Made by a program: the position numbers and the translations under genes. Source: Ramazzottius varieornatus (taxonomy: Eukaryota > Tardigrada > Eutardigrada > Parachela > Ramazzottiidae). From it: DNA of 64,000 nt. Location: positions 290,469 to 354,468 of the forward strand of contig BDGG01000010.1 in the NCBI GenBank assembly GCA_001949185.1, given 5' to 3'. This document shows positions 49,767 to 61,500 of this stretch, one piece after another. The notes beneath the pieces are model-generated. The model had not been told where the DNA came from, did not search any database, and worked only from the letters and a program-made list of their open reading frames with translations. Each line of letters starts with the position of its first letter. Position 1 is the first letter of the stretch.

Positions 49767-52700
49767 ATGGATGCTGGCCTGCTACCACCGACAATCCGCC
49801 AGCGAGTAATGAAAATCATTAAGAGTGATCGCCTCACCATGCATCTGACCAGAGGCGAAAAGATCATGGGGGGACTCTTGCTCGTGGTCTTGCTGACCGT
49901 CTTTCTAGTCTACTACTATGCTCCTTCCGAGTCATCTCCCCACCGCACATCCACACCATCCGACCCTGTCGAAGACGCACTCTCCAGAACAGACTGCTTG
50001 AACGCCCTGGAGCACAACCACGAGCTCCTCACCATCAAGAAATCCGTCTTGAAACAGCTCGCGACACTGGAATGCAAAGTGGCAGCGGCGTCCCGTAACG
50101 CCACAGAGCTGGTTATGAAGGCTGAAGAATGGGCAGTTAGGATCAACAAACTGACGGCGAAAGCAGAGTTCTTGAGGAGCTCCATTATACATTTGGAGCT
50201 GGCGCAGACGGAGTTGAAGACGAAACAGTCGCCCAAGGTGCTGAAACCGCTGCGGTTGGAGGTGGATGAAAGTGGTTGGGTGGAACTTCCGGTGCCGTCA
50301 AAGGAACAGAGCGAAGTCTGTACGATGGAACGATGCTTTGACTATTCGAGATGCCCCTTGAATTCGGAGTTTAAGGTCTATGTAGACTCGACGGTGAGAT
50401 GTAGGGATGGAGCGGCAGTCCTGGTGGAAGCGTTGAAGGCATCGCGTTATGCCGTGGAGGACTTCAGGCAAGCCTGCATGAATATTGTACCGGTTTGTCA
50501 TAAGGTACTGTGCAATTTTCTTGTCCGCTACTGTACGCACAGTGTTTGAAAATATGAGAGTTATACAGTCTTCCAAAGGAAGATGAAAAACTCTGTAGAC
50601 ATGGCGTAAATTTTCGGGATTCTGTAGGGAGATGTGGAAAATTTGTCGTCGTTGGAGCATTGGAAAGGCGACGGACGGAACCATGTCATTCTCAACGCCG
50701 CATCGGACAGAAATACCTCTAATGCTGTTCTCGGAAGAGCCTTGGTCGTCAGTGACACTTTCGGCGTATTCCGTCATGCCTTCGATATGGTTATTCCAGA
50801 CGTGGCAAATTTATGGCCCACATCTTCCGGCAAGGACAAAATGTTACCTATGCTGGTACATAAACTGGCTAAATATTCATAAGCCTGTAGTTACATATGT
50901 ATATACTCTCATGAATACAGTTTGGCGGATGTATATTTCAGGCGCCGGCTCGGAGGAAGCTTTTGCTGTACTTTGAAGGAAGACCTCCTAAAAACACCTA
51001 CAAAGAGGGTCCGTTCTTCAAGGCACTTCAAGCTTTAATATCAGAAACTTCCGATATCAGCCCAATGGACATTACGTTGTCGTGCACCCAAAATAACCTC
51101 GAAAATTCCTACTCATGTGACAGCTATTCTTGGTGTCTGTGTTCTTCGTCCGATGGCCTCGCTCAGAAACTGGAAATGTCCACGTACGCATTGATCATAT
51201 GGAATGACAACGTGACCGACGTCACCGCGCTGTACCGGGTCTTGATGGGCCTGAAGTATGGTGCGGTCCCCGTGGTGCTGGGTGCGCCGACCTTTCCTCT
51301 GGAGTTTGTGGACTGGAGCAGAATGACCATACAGTTACCGAAAGCCAGGATAAGCGAAGTGTATGGCGTGATCAGAGCTATTCGTGATGAGGACTTGCTG
51401 CAATACCGAAGACAGGGTCGCGGCGTATGGGAAACCTACTTCGGTACGTGAGTTTCGAATTCAAAGTCGAAACAAAAAGACGCATCCATTCCCGTCATCT
51501 GAAGCTATTTAGTCTCACCATTCTATCTTTTTTGCGAAAGCGCTGACGATAATTCCAACTGGAATTTGCTGTCTGATTTCTACGTTACTTTTCAGATAAT
51601 TCAGATGTTGTTGTTTCTACTGTGCAGTTTAGTGTATATACTAAATCGCTTGTCCATAATTTTGCTTTTTCCTTTTCAAGCTTCACCGGAAGTGTTTGGT
51701 GATGCGCTGCTGGACACCCTCCGAACTCGGCTGAACATTCCGGCGATGGCAGTTGCGAGTGCGCCATTCGTTTCCCTCTTCGCCGGTATGGAAGACGAAG
51801 TCGTGTGGCACGATGTACCGAAGAGCGAAGTGGAGTTTGAGAATGTGGGACCGGTGGAAGGACCTTACCCGTCAGACACTTTCCAGCGGAACTTCTCGAC
51901 CACTACCCTGGATAGATATTCCGAGTGGAATGTGCAGATGGAGGCTGGAGCCTTGTACCCGGTTTCGCCGTTCTTGCCGGATATGCCAAGTGATGCCAAG
52001 TTCCGAGGATCCGAGTTCGGGTTCCGACCTATTGGTGGTGGTGCCGGTGGATCGGGGAAAGAGTTCAGCGAAGCGCTGGGTGGAAACTATCCACGAGAAC
52101 AGTTTACAGGTTGGCACGTGAAACACGTTATCCGTACGAGTAATGATCATTTTACGATGAAATAAAGATTTTTCATCCATTCGTAGAGAGTTATTGTTCA
52201 CAGTAGTGAGAATGAGTACCATTGTACAGTTGATCAATCAACGATATTTCGACAAAAAATTTCTTTGCTACTCCACAACAGATAAAGAGGATTCCAATTG
52301 GTACAGCAAACTTTCTAGAAGTTTGTTCTCTTTGATATAATAAGCTTCTGGAAGCCAGATTGCACTCGATATTTTTCTACAGTTATTAGCATAACTTCAG
52401 TACTTTCATCTTGTTGCAGCTGTGATACTGACGTACGAGCGAGAAGCCGTCCTTTCCAAGAGCCTGGCTCGCCTTAACAACTTGCCTTACTTGAACAAAG
52501 TCGTTGTGATATGGAACAGTCCAGAAAAGCCCTCCGAGTTGCTAACTCTGCCAAAGCTTCACGTGCCTACTGTGGTACGCACTAAGCTCCAACCGTCACT
52601 TCCCCATACTGTGTTCTTCCATTAAAATTGACTGAATCGCTTTTGCAGATACATAAAGCAGAACGCAATAGTCTGAACAATCGCTTCCTTCCACTGGACG

Positions 52701-53522
52701 TCATCGAGACGGAAGCTGTCCTCTCCCTCGACGACGACGTCTTTCTTCGCCACGACGAGATCGTTTTCGGTTTCCGAGTCTGGAGAGAGAACCGCGAACG
52801 CATCGTGGGTTTCCCAACTCGATACAACGCGTGGGACAGCGAACACAGGTCGTGGTTGTACAACTCCAACCACACGTGTGAATATTCGATGATACTCACC
52901 GGCGCGTCTTTTTTCCATAAGGTAGGAAAGTAAGTCACTCTCATCCTGATGATTCGATAATTAGGACGTGAGGAAATAAGCTATACCAGATTGATCTCTC
53001 AAGTGGCGCACCTATCTGTCCAATAATAATGGAAGCGTGCGCCACCTGAGATGGCTGTTTGGTTCCTCGTCTCAATTCTGATTTTATATTTTTGTTTTCA
53101 GTATTATACGTACATCTATACGAACAAAATGCAGCCCAGTATTCGAGCCAAAGTGGACGAGTTTATGAACTGCGAAGATATTGCCATGAACTTCCTCGTA
53201 GCGCACCTGACCAAGAAGCCGCCTATCAAGGTGATACCCACAACGTATTTTCCACATGAAAATACTGTAGAAAAAAACCCGGATAAAGGAAACACTTTCA
53301 TCGATTTTCCAGGTTACGTCAAGGTGGACGTTTCAGTGCGCCGATTGCCCAGTGAGTTTGTGGGAGGACGAGTCGCATTTCACGGAGCGGCATCAGTGTA
53401 TGCAGTTTTTCGAGAAAGTGTATGGATATATGCCCTTGCTCAATTCGCAGTTTCGTGCAGACTCTGTGCTTTTCAAAACTCGTATACCCATGGACAAGCA
53501 AAAATGCTTCAAACTGATTTGA
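49767..53522 (+). CDS. EXTL3: Exostosin-like 3 glycosyltransferase (EXTL3)
   Basis: A Golgi/ER type II membrane enzyme that starts heparan sulfate chains by adding the first GlcNAc to the linker tetrasaccharide. Exons: 49767-50504, 50628-50855, 50942-51443, 51681-52109, 52420-52574, 52649-52921, 53102-53230, 53313-53522; all in frame, 887 residues against about 919 in vertebrates. A membrane helix lies at 34-51 ([18 protein letters not shown]) and a coiled-coil stem near 75-150. The exostosin GT47 domain follows ([25 protein letters not shown]). The GT64 domain carries the metal-binding acidic motif in [20 protein letters not shown]. The diagnostic linker [20 protein letters not shown] and the C-terminal [20 protein letters not shown] are EXTL3-like rather than EXT1/2-like. 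The start is the first ATG giving a short cytoplasmic tail. Intron 6 carries a foldback element. Confidence 0.95.
53001..53047. repeat. GTGGCGCA foldback element, EXTL3 intron 6
   Basis: Core of 47 bp (AAGTGGCGCAC ... GCGTGCGCCACCT) with CTCTC/GAGAT on the outer sides. The left flank read inverted (GAGATCAATCTGGTATAGC) resembles the family tail. Confidence 0.82.
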
Positions 53523-54429
53523 TTATGCCTTTGATCTCGTGGTGTCTATGCTACCCTATATTCTTTTGGCTTTTGTCTTACGTTTTAACATGAAGCTGTT
53601 GGAGTTTTACTGTAGCTTTCGTTTCGTGCATATGTTTTATTTTGTGTTAGAAGTTTCCTTGTCTTTCATGAAAAGACATGTTTTTACCTCTACGGACGGA
53701 GCAATACTTTCCTTGTTCGTCATCTGCGCTTTAAGTTTACTGCTCGATTGCTACTGTACATTCTCATCTGTTTCGTGGAAATGGAAGGATGTGCTCATAT
53801 GCGTTTGACGCAGTAGACAGTAAACTCCTATCCCTTTTTAAGCCCATGCGGAAAGCGGAAAGGAGGAGAGCTGGGAGGCATGAGGTGAATGACGTCATGG
53901 CATTTTAGTCGTTTACGACTTGCTTGATAAACTCACTTGATTCACGACTAGAAAATGAGTCAAGCACCATTGATCTCCTGAGTTCCACCAGGGAAATCCT
54001 GACGTTCATTCTCCCGAATCTTGTTGAGTTCGAACTGCAGATGAGAACTTTATGTGTCTGAAACTCTGAGCATCGCCCGTCGTACCCAACTATTATATAA
54101 AATTAAATCCTCCTCGGGAACTCATACTATAGTACCAAAGTTGGATATATCGCAGCGACTCGCGCACGATTGGATTCCATCACTGCGAATCTTGGTAAGC
54201 TCTTCCTTCCGAACTCAAATTTTCAGTGTTATGCTAGGATTTCGTGTGTGAATGACAAAGACAGTTGCGGGCTGTGTGCTTCCTCACCGTGCGTTAAGCA
54301 CGAAAGATGTCAGCGCTAGCGGAAATGCTACTATCCAAGTCAAGTGTCGCATCGCTCTGCTCACTTTCGTATATTTTTTGCAGGGATCTTGGGCCATATT
54401 TGTTTTTCTTGACGGCCCGTCTTACCCCA
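53523..54429. other. Region between EXTL3 and DESI2
   Basis: Holds the EXTL3 3' UTR and the DESI2 promoter. A hydrophobic frame at 53539-53808 lies in T-rich sequence directly after the EXTL3 stop and is probably not coding. Confidence 0.5.
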
Positions 54430-55894
54430 ATGGAACCACGAGAACGTCGTTCGAGCGCGGCGCTGCTTCGTCCAGCCACGGCAACCCCATCCTCTCCGAC
54501 TGGCGCGCCCGTCTACGTGCACATCTATGATCTCTTCTGGACAAATAACTACACGTACAACCTTGGAGTAGGCTTCTACCATTCCGGAGTAGAGGTTTAC
54601 GGCCGGGAATTTGGCTTCGGCGGACATCCATTTGCATTCAGTGGTCTCTTCGAAAAAGTCCCCAAAGACGTTGACGAACTAGGTACTAAAATATTGTTCA
54701 TATTTACAGTACACGCGGCTGCCTAATTATTGGTCTGGACAAAATTTCTGGCCACTGATTTCCGAATTAGCAACTCCGCCAGCTGTATTCGCTTGCGGCT
54801 GAAACTGAACTGGTTTCACCACACATTATCGCTTTACCTACACGAACAACCAAACGTTTGCAGAGATCTTCTCAATCATCGTAGATCTGGTTTCCTTCTA
54901 TATGCTTGGTTTTTTTGCTAGGAAAATGCAGCTCTGATGGTAAATCAACGTTAAAACTTGACTTTTCTCGCCGGAAATGCCTTTACTTAGGCAATCCACC
55001 ACCTTATGAAGGCAACCGCAGGACTGCCTTCTTCAGGCTATCCTACGTATACTTCCGCTGTCTCTTGCTCTTAAGACCTTCCGGCATATTCCAGGCTAAC
55101 CTCCCTCAAGACGGGAAAAGAAGTACGAAATAAGAAACGAAATCTGAAATGACACTGTATTCCACATATTTCACTGCGAAATTTTACTTTTGACGTCACA
55201 GGGCTAGTTTCTGCTACGACATAACAATCTCTGCGTCAAACTGCCGCCAGCCCGTCCGGCCAGAAATTTTGTCCAGCCCACTAATTAGGCCAGCCGCGTG
55301 TATTCAAATTTACAGTATGCAAAAGAAGGCGGAGTGTGTTCTGCGCAGCCTGCTTTGTTCATAGTAGTACCGCCTCTTCTACGTGCGCGTTGAGGTTAGT
55401 AGACCAGTCAAAATATTCGGTTTGATCTTCATTGCTTTACCGTAGGTCCCAACTTCCGCTACAAGGAAACCGTTCTCCTCGGTCACACCGACTTCTCCTC
55501 TTCCGACATCGACGAGATGATGTCCGCCCTAGCGCAAGAATGGCACGGGAATACTTATCACCTCGTCACGCGGAACTGTAACCACTTCACACAGCATCTC
55601 TGCCCACTGCTGTGCGGTCAAGAAGCTCCCGGGTGGATCAACCGTCTAGCCAACGCCTCTTCCAGACTACCCTCCTTCGTCACACGATGTCTGCCCCGAG
55701 AGTGGCTGATCCCTGTCGCGGTTGACCTGACCATCGAAGACATGCTGGGCCACAATGTCCCTGTAGAGCAGCTCAAGAATATCACCTTCTGCAACAAGAT
55801 TCCTCCTCAACTGTGTTCGCACGCGAGTACCCCAACCTCACCTTCAGCTCATTCTCACTGGCAGAATAATTTCAACAGTAGATCCAGCTCATGA
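54430..55894 (+). CDS. DESI2: Deubiquitinase/deSUMOylase DESI2 (PPPDE family)
   Basis: Papain-fold cysteine peptidase of the PPPDE group that removes SUMO or ubiquitin. Exons 54430-54682 and 55446-55894 join in frame to 233 residues; human DESI2 is about 194. The catalytic His lies in FYHSGVEVYGREF and the catalytic Cys in RNCNHF. GGHPFAFSGLFE and the substrate-side GWINRLA are typical of DESI2 rather than DESI1. The start at 54430 gives about 35 extra N-terminal residues (MEPRERRSSAALL); the frame stays open upstream of it, so the true start is uncertain. The 763 bp intron contains an inverted-repeat element. Confidence 0.93.
54712..55307. mobile_element. Inverted-repeat element in the DESI2 intron
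   Basis: Left arm (TACACGCGGCTGCCTAATTA, then TGGTCTGGACAAAATTTCTG) pairs with the inverted arm at 55258-55307 over about 45 bp. Roughly 600 bp in total, no transposase. The outer flanks share an ATTTACAG sequence. Confidence 0.75.
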
Positions 55895-57536
55895 AGGTGG
55901 CAATTTTGACACTTTTTTAACCTGGAAGATTACGGTGTAATTCACGCTCAAGCGAGTCAGGTCTCGTGAACAACATCTTCTCATCCCTTCGAATCTTCGT
56001 CGTTTCCCTGCTTTCCTATTCTCCTGATGTGTCTTCGGTGCAGACTACGTTGTGTTTTTTATCTTGCCAATCGCAAAACTTTGCTGCTAAGAATTTTTTT
56101 TAAAGTAGAGCATGCTGCTTTTCCGGTAGTAAGGTCCTTCAGTGTGAAATCTGACAGCTTGCCGCACTGTACCCAGTGACACAAGATTATAGAATTAATG
56201 CGCTCCATGTGCGAGCTTTTCCCTAAGGGGATTGGGCTAAGCCAGAGCGTCCTTCCAGGGTCGCACGCATCACAGTGACAAGGACGTCGCCCGACAAGCC
56301 GGGATCGATTGGAGGGAAGTGAAGCAACGGAGCGGGTAAACTTGTTCGAGTATCTTCCATGATGCTCTCTTACGCAACCACCCTATTACACCCTGTTAGT
56401 GTAAATGCTTGTGCATCCGGCCGAAAGAATTGTAACTGTATACGAACCCACTAGAATGCTTAAGTTTTTTTATTTTATTGCCACAGGAAGAAGTGTTGGT
56501 ACAGACGGAGATTTCTCGGAGGCTGAGAACGAAGCAAGGGTGCAAATTCTGCACTCAACTAAAACTATTCTTCATCCAGCGGGCTTGCCAACTACCGTAG
56601 TTCCTCGGATGTGTACGAATACTGGAAATGCCGTTGGGTATGGGACTTATAGTTGCAGCCATCAATGTAGTACAGTAATTGGCTCTTAGGGTAGGACGCT
56701 GGACGCCGAGACCGAGTTGTACGGCGAGGTGCCGGTGGGTACGCAACTGAAGTTGCGGGTTCGAGAACCCGCCTAGAACGAACGACTGCGATACCACGAA
56801 CGGGCCAGGAGACGCAAGGCAGTTCGCGTCATATCCTCTTGGAAAGACGCACAAGCCGAGCATAAAAACTATCAGCGCGGCATTGTCCCATCGACTGTTG
56901 ATACCAGAATATTTGGTACCAGAAAAAAATCTGGGAGTTGCAGAGCTATTCCGAGCTACCTCCAGCCACTTCCGGGAGTGTATGATGGTCAGTAATTACT
57001 ATTGCAACGCAAGCCTGTTTGACCTATGTTTTGTCACTGATGCCGCAGTGATGTGACAGCTCATCATAGAACGAGATACATGTATAACTAGCTAGTGGTT
57101 CTGACCACTGGAAAGGCCGAGCAAAGGAGGCAAACCATTGTAGAGCGAGCACTTTACTTGTAACTCACAGTACGGTTCCCCACTAAAACTTTTAATCGCC
57201 CCGATCAAGTGGCGTGTCTTTTTTCAGTACTGTGTTTGGGATATCTGAAAGCTTGAAGAATCTGATCGTCCATTGAGATCTCGACAGACTTAAAAGAGCC
57301 TCGCTTCGCTCGGCCTGGGCACATTGGCTGTACGGAAAAGTCCGATATGGGTGTTGGATTTTGGAACTGAAATAAAAATTGAAAGAGGAAACGGCTCGAG
57401 ACAACTCTATCTGTTCCGTTAGACACGATCTACGGTCAACAAAATATTCTGCTTGAAGATTCCAGACACGTTGCATTTGGATAATGTTACACGGTTGTGC
57501 AGCGGCATGGCCGAATCCATGTCGCTTCTTGGGCGT
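55895..57536. other. Intergenic region
   Basis: No recognised gene. A stem GCGGGTTC/GAACCCGC near 56755-56772 resembles a tRNA T arm, but no cloverleaf surrounds it. A second copy of the dispersed TAGTGGTTCTGACCACTG repeat lies at 57089-57121. Confidence 0.45.
57089..57121 (+). repeat. Dispersed repeat (TAGTGGTTCTGACCACTG type), copy 2
   Basis: Matches 18742-18778 over TAGTGGTTCTGACCACTG and AAAGGCCGAGC. Confidence 0.6.
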
Positions 57537-57791
57537 TTACCGGAGTCTTTGTTTTGACTCGTGAGTGGCCTGGCGCTTTCTCCGTTTGCCGAAGAGTCCG
57601 AAGCGTCCGAAAGGAATACCGAACGGACCGAAAGGACCGAAGGGTAAAGGCAGCGGTAATCCAATGGGAATCGGTAATCCGATGGGAAGAGGCCCAAATC
57701 CGCCGAAGAACTGTGCTCTGCAATCTTCCGGTATCAGGGACAAGCTCAGGGTCAACACTACGAGCAGTATTACCCGGGATCTGCCCTCCAT
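57537..57791 (-). CDS. Small secreted Phe/Gly/Pro-rich precursor (84 aa)
   Basis: A clear signal peptide (VILLVVLTLSLSLIPEDCRA) is followed by a mature part starting at Gln (QFFGGFG) and built of repeats like PIGLPIPIGLPLP and PFGPFGIPFGRFGLFG. It ends in a Gly plus a basic cleavage site, GKRRKR. Gly before a dibasic/tetrabasic site is the usual context for C-terminal amidation in neuropeptide precursors. Gly/Pro/Phe richness also fits antimicrobial or cuticle peptides. Single exon as read; no family recognised. Confidence 0.6.
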   Translation of the reverse strand: MEGRSRVILLVVLTLSLSLIPEDCRAQFFGGFGPLPIGLPIPIGLPLPLPFGPFGPFGIPFGRFGLFGKRRKRQATHESKQRLR

Positions 57792-58527
57792 TTTTGATAC
57801 ACTGTACGGTTGTGCAAAGGATAAATAGAGGAATTAACCGTCGGAGCTGTTTGTTTCCTGGTCAAACCTCGAACCAGCTGCGCTACTATAGTGGATGTCA
57901 AAAAAACTGAGATATTGCTTTCTCAAGCTTGGCTGATTAGCACCCAAAGATCCATCTAAGCGATGCCTTATATCTTTGTTGTGGTCAACTTGTGTAACAA
58001 CGGCTCACTTTGGCTTATTGGTTAATCTCTTCCGGTCGAGAAGTCGGTGGTTATGTGGATCATAATGAGGCTGTAAAATCCCCGTACAAGCAAAGAGCAC
58101 TCCATTACATGCTGTACTTGTTCGAGAGCAACGCTTGTAGTCCTTTAGTTATATGACGCTTGGTCAACGAGAGCCATTTTGTTTCGGACTTGTGTGATGG
58201 ACACAGGCGAGGGCATGAGAGCTCGTCTATTTTTCACTATTGACTTCCGGTGGACGAACAGATAGATTTTGCTGCTTATTTGGCATTACGTTTACTCTGC
58301 CAAATACATCCATTGAGGAGACACGAAAGAAATCGCACAATAATACAGTGAAGATTCACAGGTGCGTGCATGATGTCATTGAGAGAGGCATTAGCATTTC
58401 TTAAGAATGTTTAATCTGTACAAAAAGCGACCAAATTGATGCCGGTGACACCGTCAATCAAGCTTGCATTGTCTAGCCTCACAACGTCAACAAGAGGTCT
58501 GATTTATGGGTAGTCTACTTTGATAGC
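57792..58527. other. Intergenic stretch
   Basis: No coding signal recognised. It includes the region upstream of the small secreted precursor and the 3' UTR of the SH3-SH2 gene. Confidence 0.5.
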
Positions 58528-61500
58528 CTACATAAAGCGGAGAAGAAATGGCTCTTTCAGCACGGCGTACGTGTGCGCCAAGATGGTGTGCTGCTCAAAG
58601 TGCTGGACAATGGCCGCAATGGAGTCGAAATGGAAGCTCAGATTGCCGATAACGTAGCTCGAGGAACCTTTCTCTTTCAGATCCTCCACTTGACGGACGG
58701 CGAAGTGGTGGATACTGCTGTCGTGCCGCATGCTCAGTGTCAGCTCTCCTTCCTGCAGAAAACAACAGAACTAAATACCTATGTACAGCAGTAACCGTGA
58801 ATACAGTCTTTGAATAGCTTTGGACACAAATCTTACTCTGACAGAGCTTTGCCTGAGCAAGTAGTCGCCATCTCGTCCAAAGGCCAACAAGAGGAACTGG
58901 CAATCCACTCTGTTGAGCTCTCCGTAATAATACGGACAACCATGAAGTAGGTAACTTTGTTTGCCGTTTGGCTGTAATTTGTTGGGAAGCAGTGGTCGCC
59001 AGTAGGTGGTCGGTGTCCATCCTTGTCCATTGTGGAGCGCCACGTAAGACCAGCCGTTGCTGTGACGTCGCAGCAGTACACCCGCTTGGCCTTTGCGGAA
59101 AGACACCGTCCCGGGCATTAAACTGGACAGTGTGTAGCAGGCCATCACAAGCTGTCCCTCCTGCATCGTCGGACCATCGTTTTGCCCCTTGGTTGTGTTT
59201 TGCCCAGCGGCCACTTTCTTCACCAGGTTATCCCTTTTGGGTAACCCGTGATGATCACTCTTTGGGAGATATCCTCCGTCTTTCGGGGATACCAAACAGG
59301 ACTGACTGCGGGTAATCTGATTCGGCCCGTTCATGGCTGCTTTCTTCCTTCTGTCTTCTGTCCCCGAGCTCTTGATGAAGGCGTTGCTTTCCTTTCCCCT
59401 GGCTTCTTCAGCCTTCTCTTTAGAGAAGGAAACTTGTGAATCCGGACCGACGCACTGGATATGTCCGTAGTCATCGTTGTTTTCCCTTGGCTGGACTTGC
59501 CGTACATCGGTTTCATCCAGCTCTCTCGTCATCTGTCTCTGAGGCAAATTCTGGATGGGTGTATGTGACTGCGTTTGACACTGCTGTGACAAACGGTGCT
59601 GAAGTAAGCTCTCCAGCATTGCGGCTCGGTGTTTGAAGGCCGAAGAAGCCGTTGAATTGACAGTTCTCGAACAACTCCTGTTCTCCTCGTATTCCCCCAC
59701 CCGATCAAGGAAGCCTTCGTCGGATGACGAGACGTTACTCTGGACTTTGGTCGAGGCTGCTTTGGGAGCTGGTTGGTTGGGCTTGGTGGGGGAAGGTGGT
59801 TCGCCGTCGGAAGACGAATCTTGTCGTTGAGGCGAGTAGCCGCTGGTGCCCAGTCCTTCGTCGACATCCTCCTCGTCTTCGGCGAGAGGTGGCATGTGAT
59901 TTTCGGGCCACGAGCTGTATGTACCGTACGTGACAGCTGGCGGAGCGGTGCCGGTCCTCCGCTGGTGGCTGAGTGTAGAGGCGTCAGGCAAGACGACTGG
60001 ACTTTGACATCCGCTGTTATAACCTTCCTCCCTGAAAGCGAAAAGTCTAGATGGTGCTTCATCGCTACTTGTAAGGATCAATTTTCTCCACAGAAAGTTG
60101 AAACTCAAGGGCTGCAGTGCAGTGGGCTATTTAAGACACATGCATCCGAAGAAAGAGGCTTTTGCTGCGAGTATCTATGACCGAAAGATCGTGGCGCTTG
60201 ATGAGCCCTGATATTTCGTCCGAAAGACCGATTGTATATGGCCGATATTCTCAAAGAAAGCCCTACTCACGGATCTATGTCGGGCCAGCCATTGAGGTAG
60301 GAAAATAACGAATCGATATCCCGATGAATCCGGCTGGTTTCCCATTCCGCACCAGCAGGTCCTCCGCACCGACTGTTCTTTCCGTTATCCTCCTCGGTGA
60401 TATCATGCATCCTTCTTTGGCCTGTCAATTTCAAGTTGCAAGTTCGAATTTCCAGATCGGCAAATGAACAGTAGAAACGAGTGCTAGGTTTGTGAATCGG
60501 TCATACAAAGCGGCGTGGTGAAAGTTACCGCGAAGATTGTTTTACAATAGCAGTTGATCCACTACATGAGCTTCTGGCTGTGCGAGATAAACTGCCAAAT
60601 ATGGCTTCTCACAAGATTCATACCGTGTGAGCAACCAAGTATCAACAGACTTTATCGCATTATCTAGATATACGAACGTCTAATGCCATCAATTCCACCG
60701 TCGCCGTCAAGTACCCTCGGCGGGCCGATGAAATAAAGATGGCGTCCGACATAAATGCGCGTTTTGTGGGGCTTATTCTTACCAAATTAATCGTATTGAT
60801 CTGAGAACTTTCGCGAGTCATAATTATTGTGACTATGTAGCTGACTGTCGCGTAGCCCAATTGCAGTACTTCGCCAATTATTATTGACAGAACCAAGATA
60901 AGGACGTGACTGTTTCGAACATGAACCCTCAAAAGCATACGAATTTGACTATTCGAAGATTTCCAGTCATGGGGGTTACATGTCTTGTTTCAGGCATCGT
61001 TAATCACATTTCTTTTGATGGCTATTAATTAACATATGAAGATAAAATACGTTCATGCACATTACAATACATGATCGTGGTACAAAAGAAACAGCTTGGT
61101 ATCATTAGAGAGTCAACGAAGTGTTTGCAGTTCAAGTACGCGCGAAGTGCGAACAAAAACAAATTGTAGGTTCTCCTTGCACCGAACGAATAATCATAGA
61201 GTATTATTTGTTAATATGAAGTTTAGTTGAATGTTCGGCGTTAACCTGACGCCGAGTATTATGATTAATGAGTATAGAGTATTCTAGTGGAGCAACGAGA
61301 GCAAATCTCTTCGCAGCCAGGCATGGATTGATGGGCATGCACAGCGAATGAGCGGTAGTGATACGGTAACAAAAGAAAACTTGACGTGGTGTTCCAACTT
61401 ATTCAAAGCATTGAATATTTTGTGTTGCTGGAAGCACAAGTGTGGAAATGCGGCCGGAACCTGACATTTCAGAAGAAATGGACTTTGCTGTTTCAAAGAT

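Noticed and set aside
53539-53808. Hydrophobic frame after EXTL3 as a membrane protein
   Set aside because: It lies in T-rich sequence directly after the EXTL3 stop, lacks a normal ATG at its beginning and has no splice support. T-rich UTRs often look hydrophobic.
56690-56775. tRNA gene or tRNA-derived SINE
   Set aside because: Only a T-arm-like GCGGGTTCGAGAACCCGC stem is present. I cannot fold an acceptor stem, D arm and anticodon arm around it.
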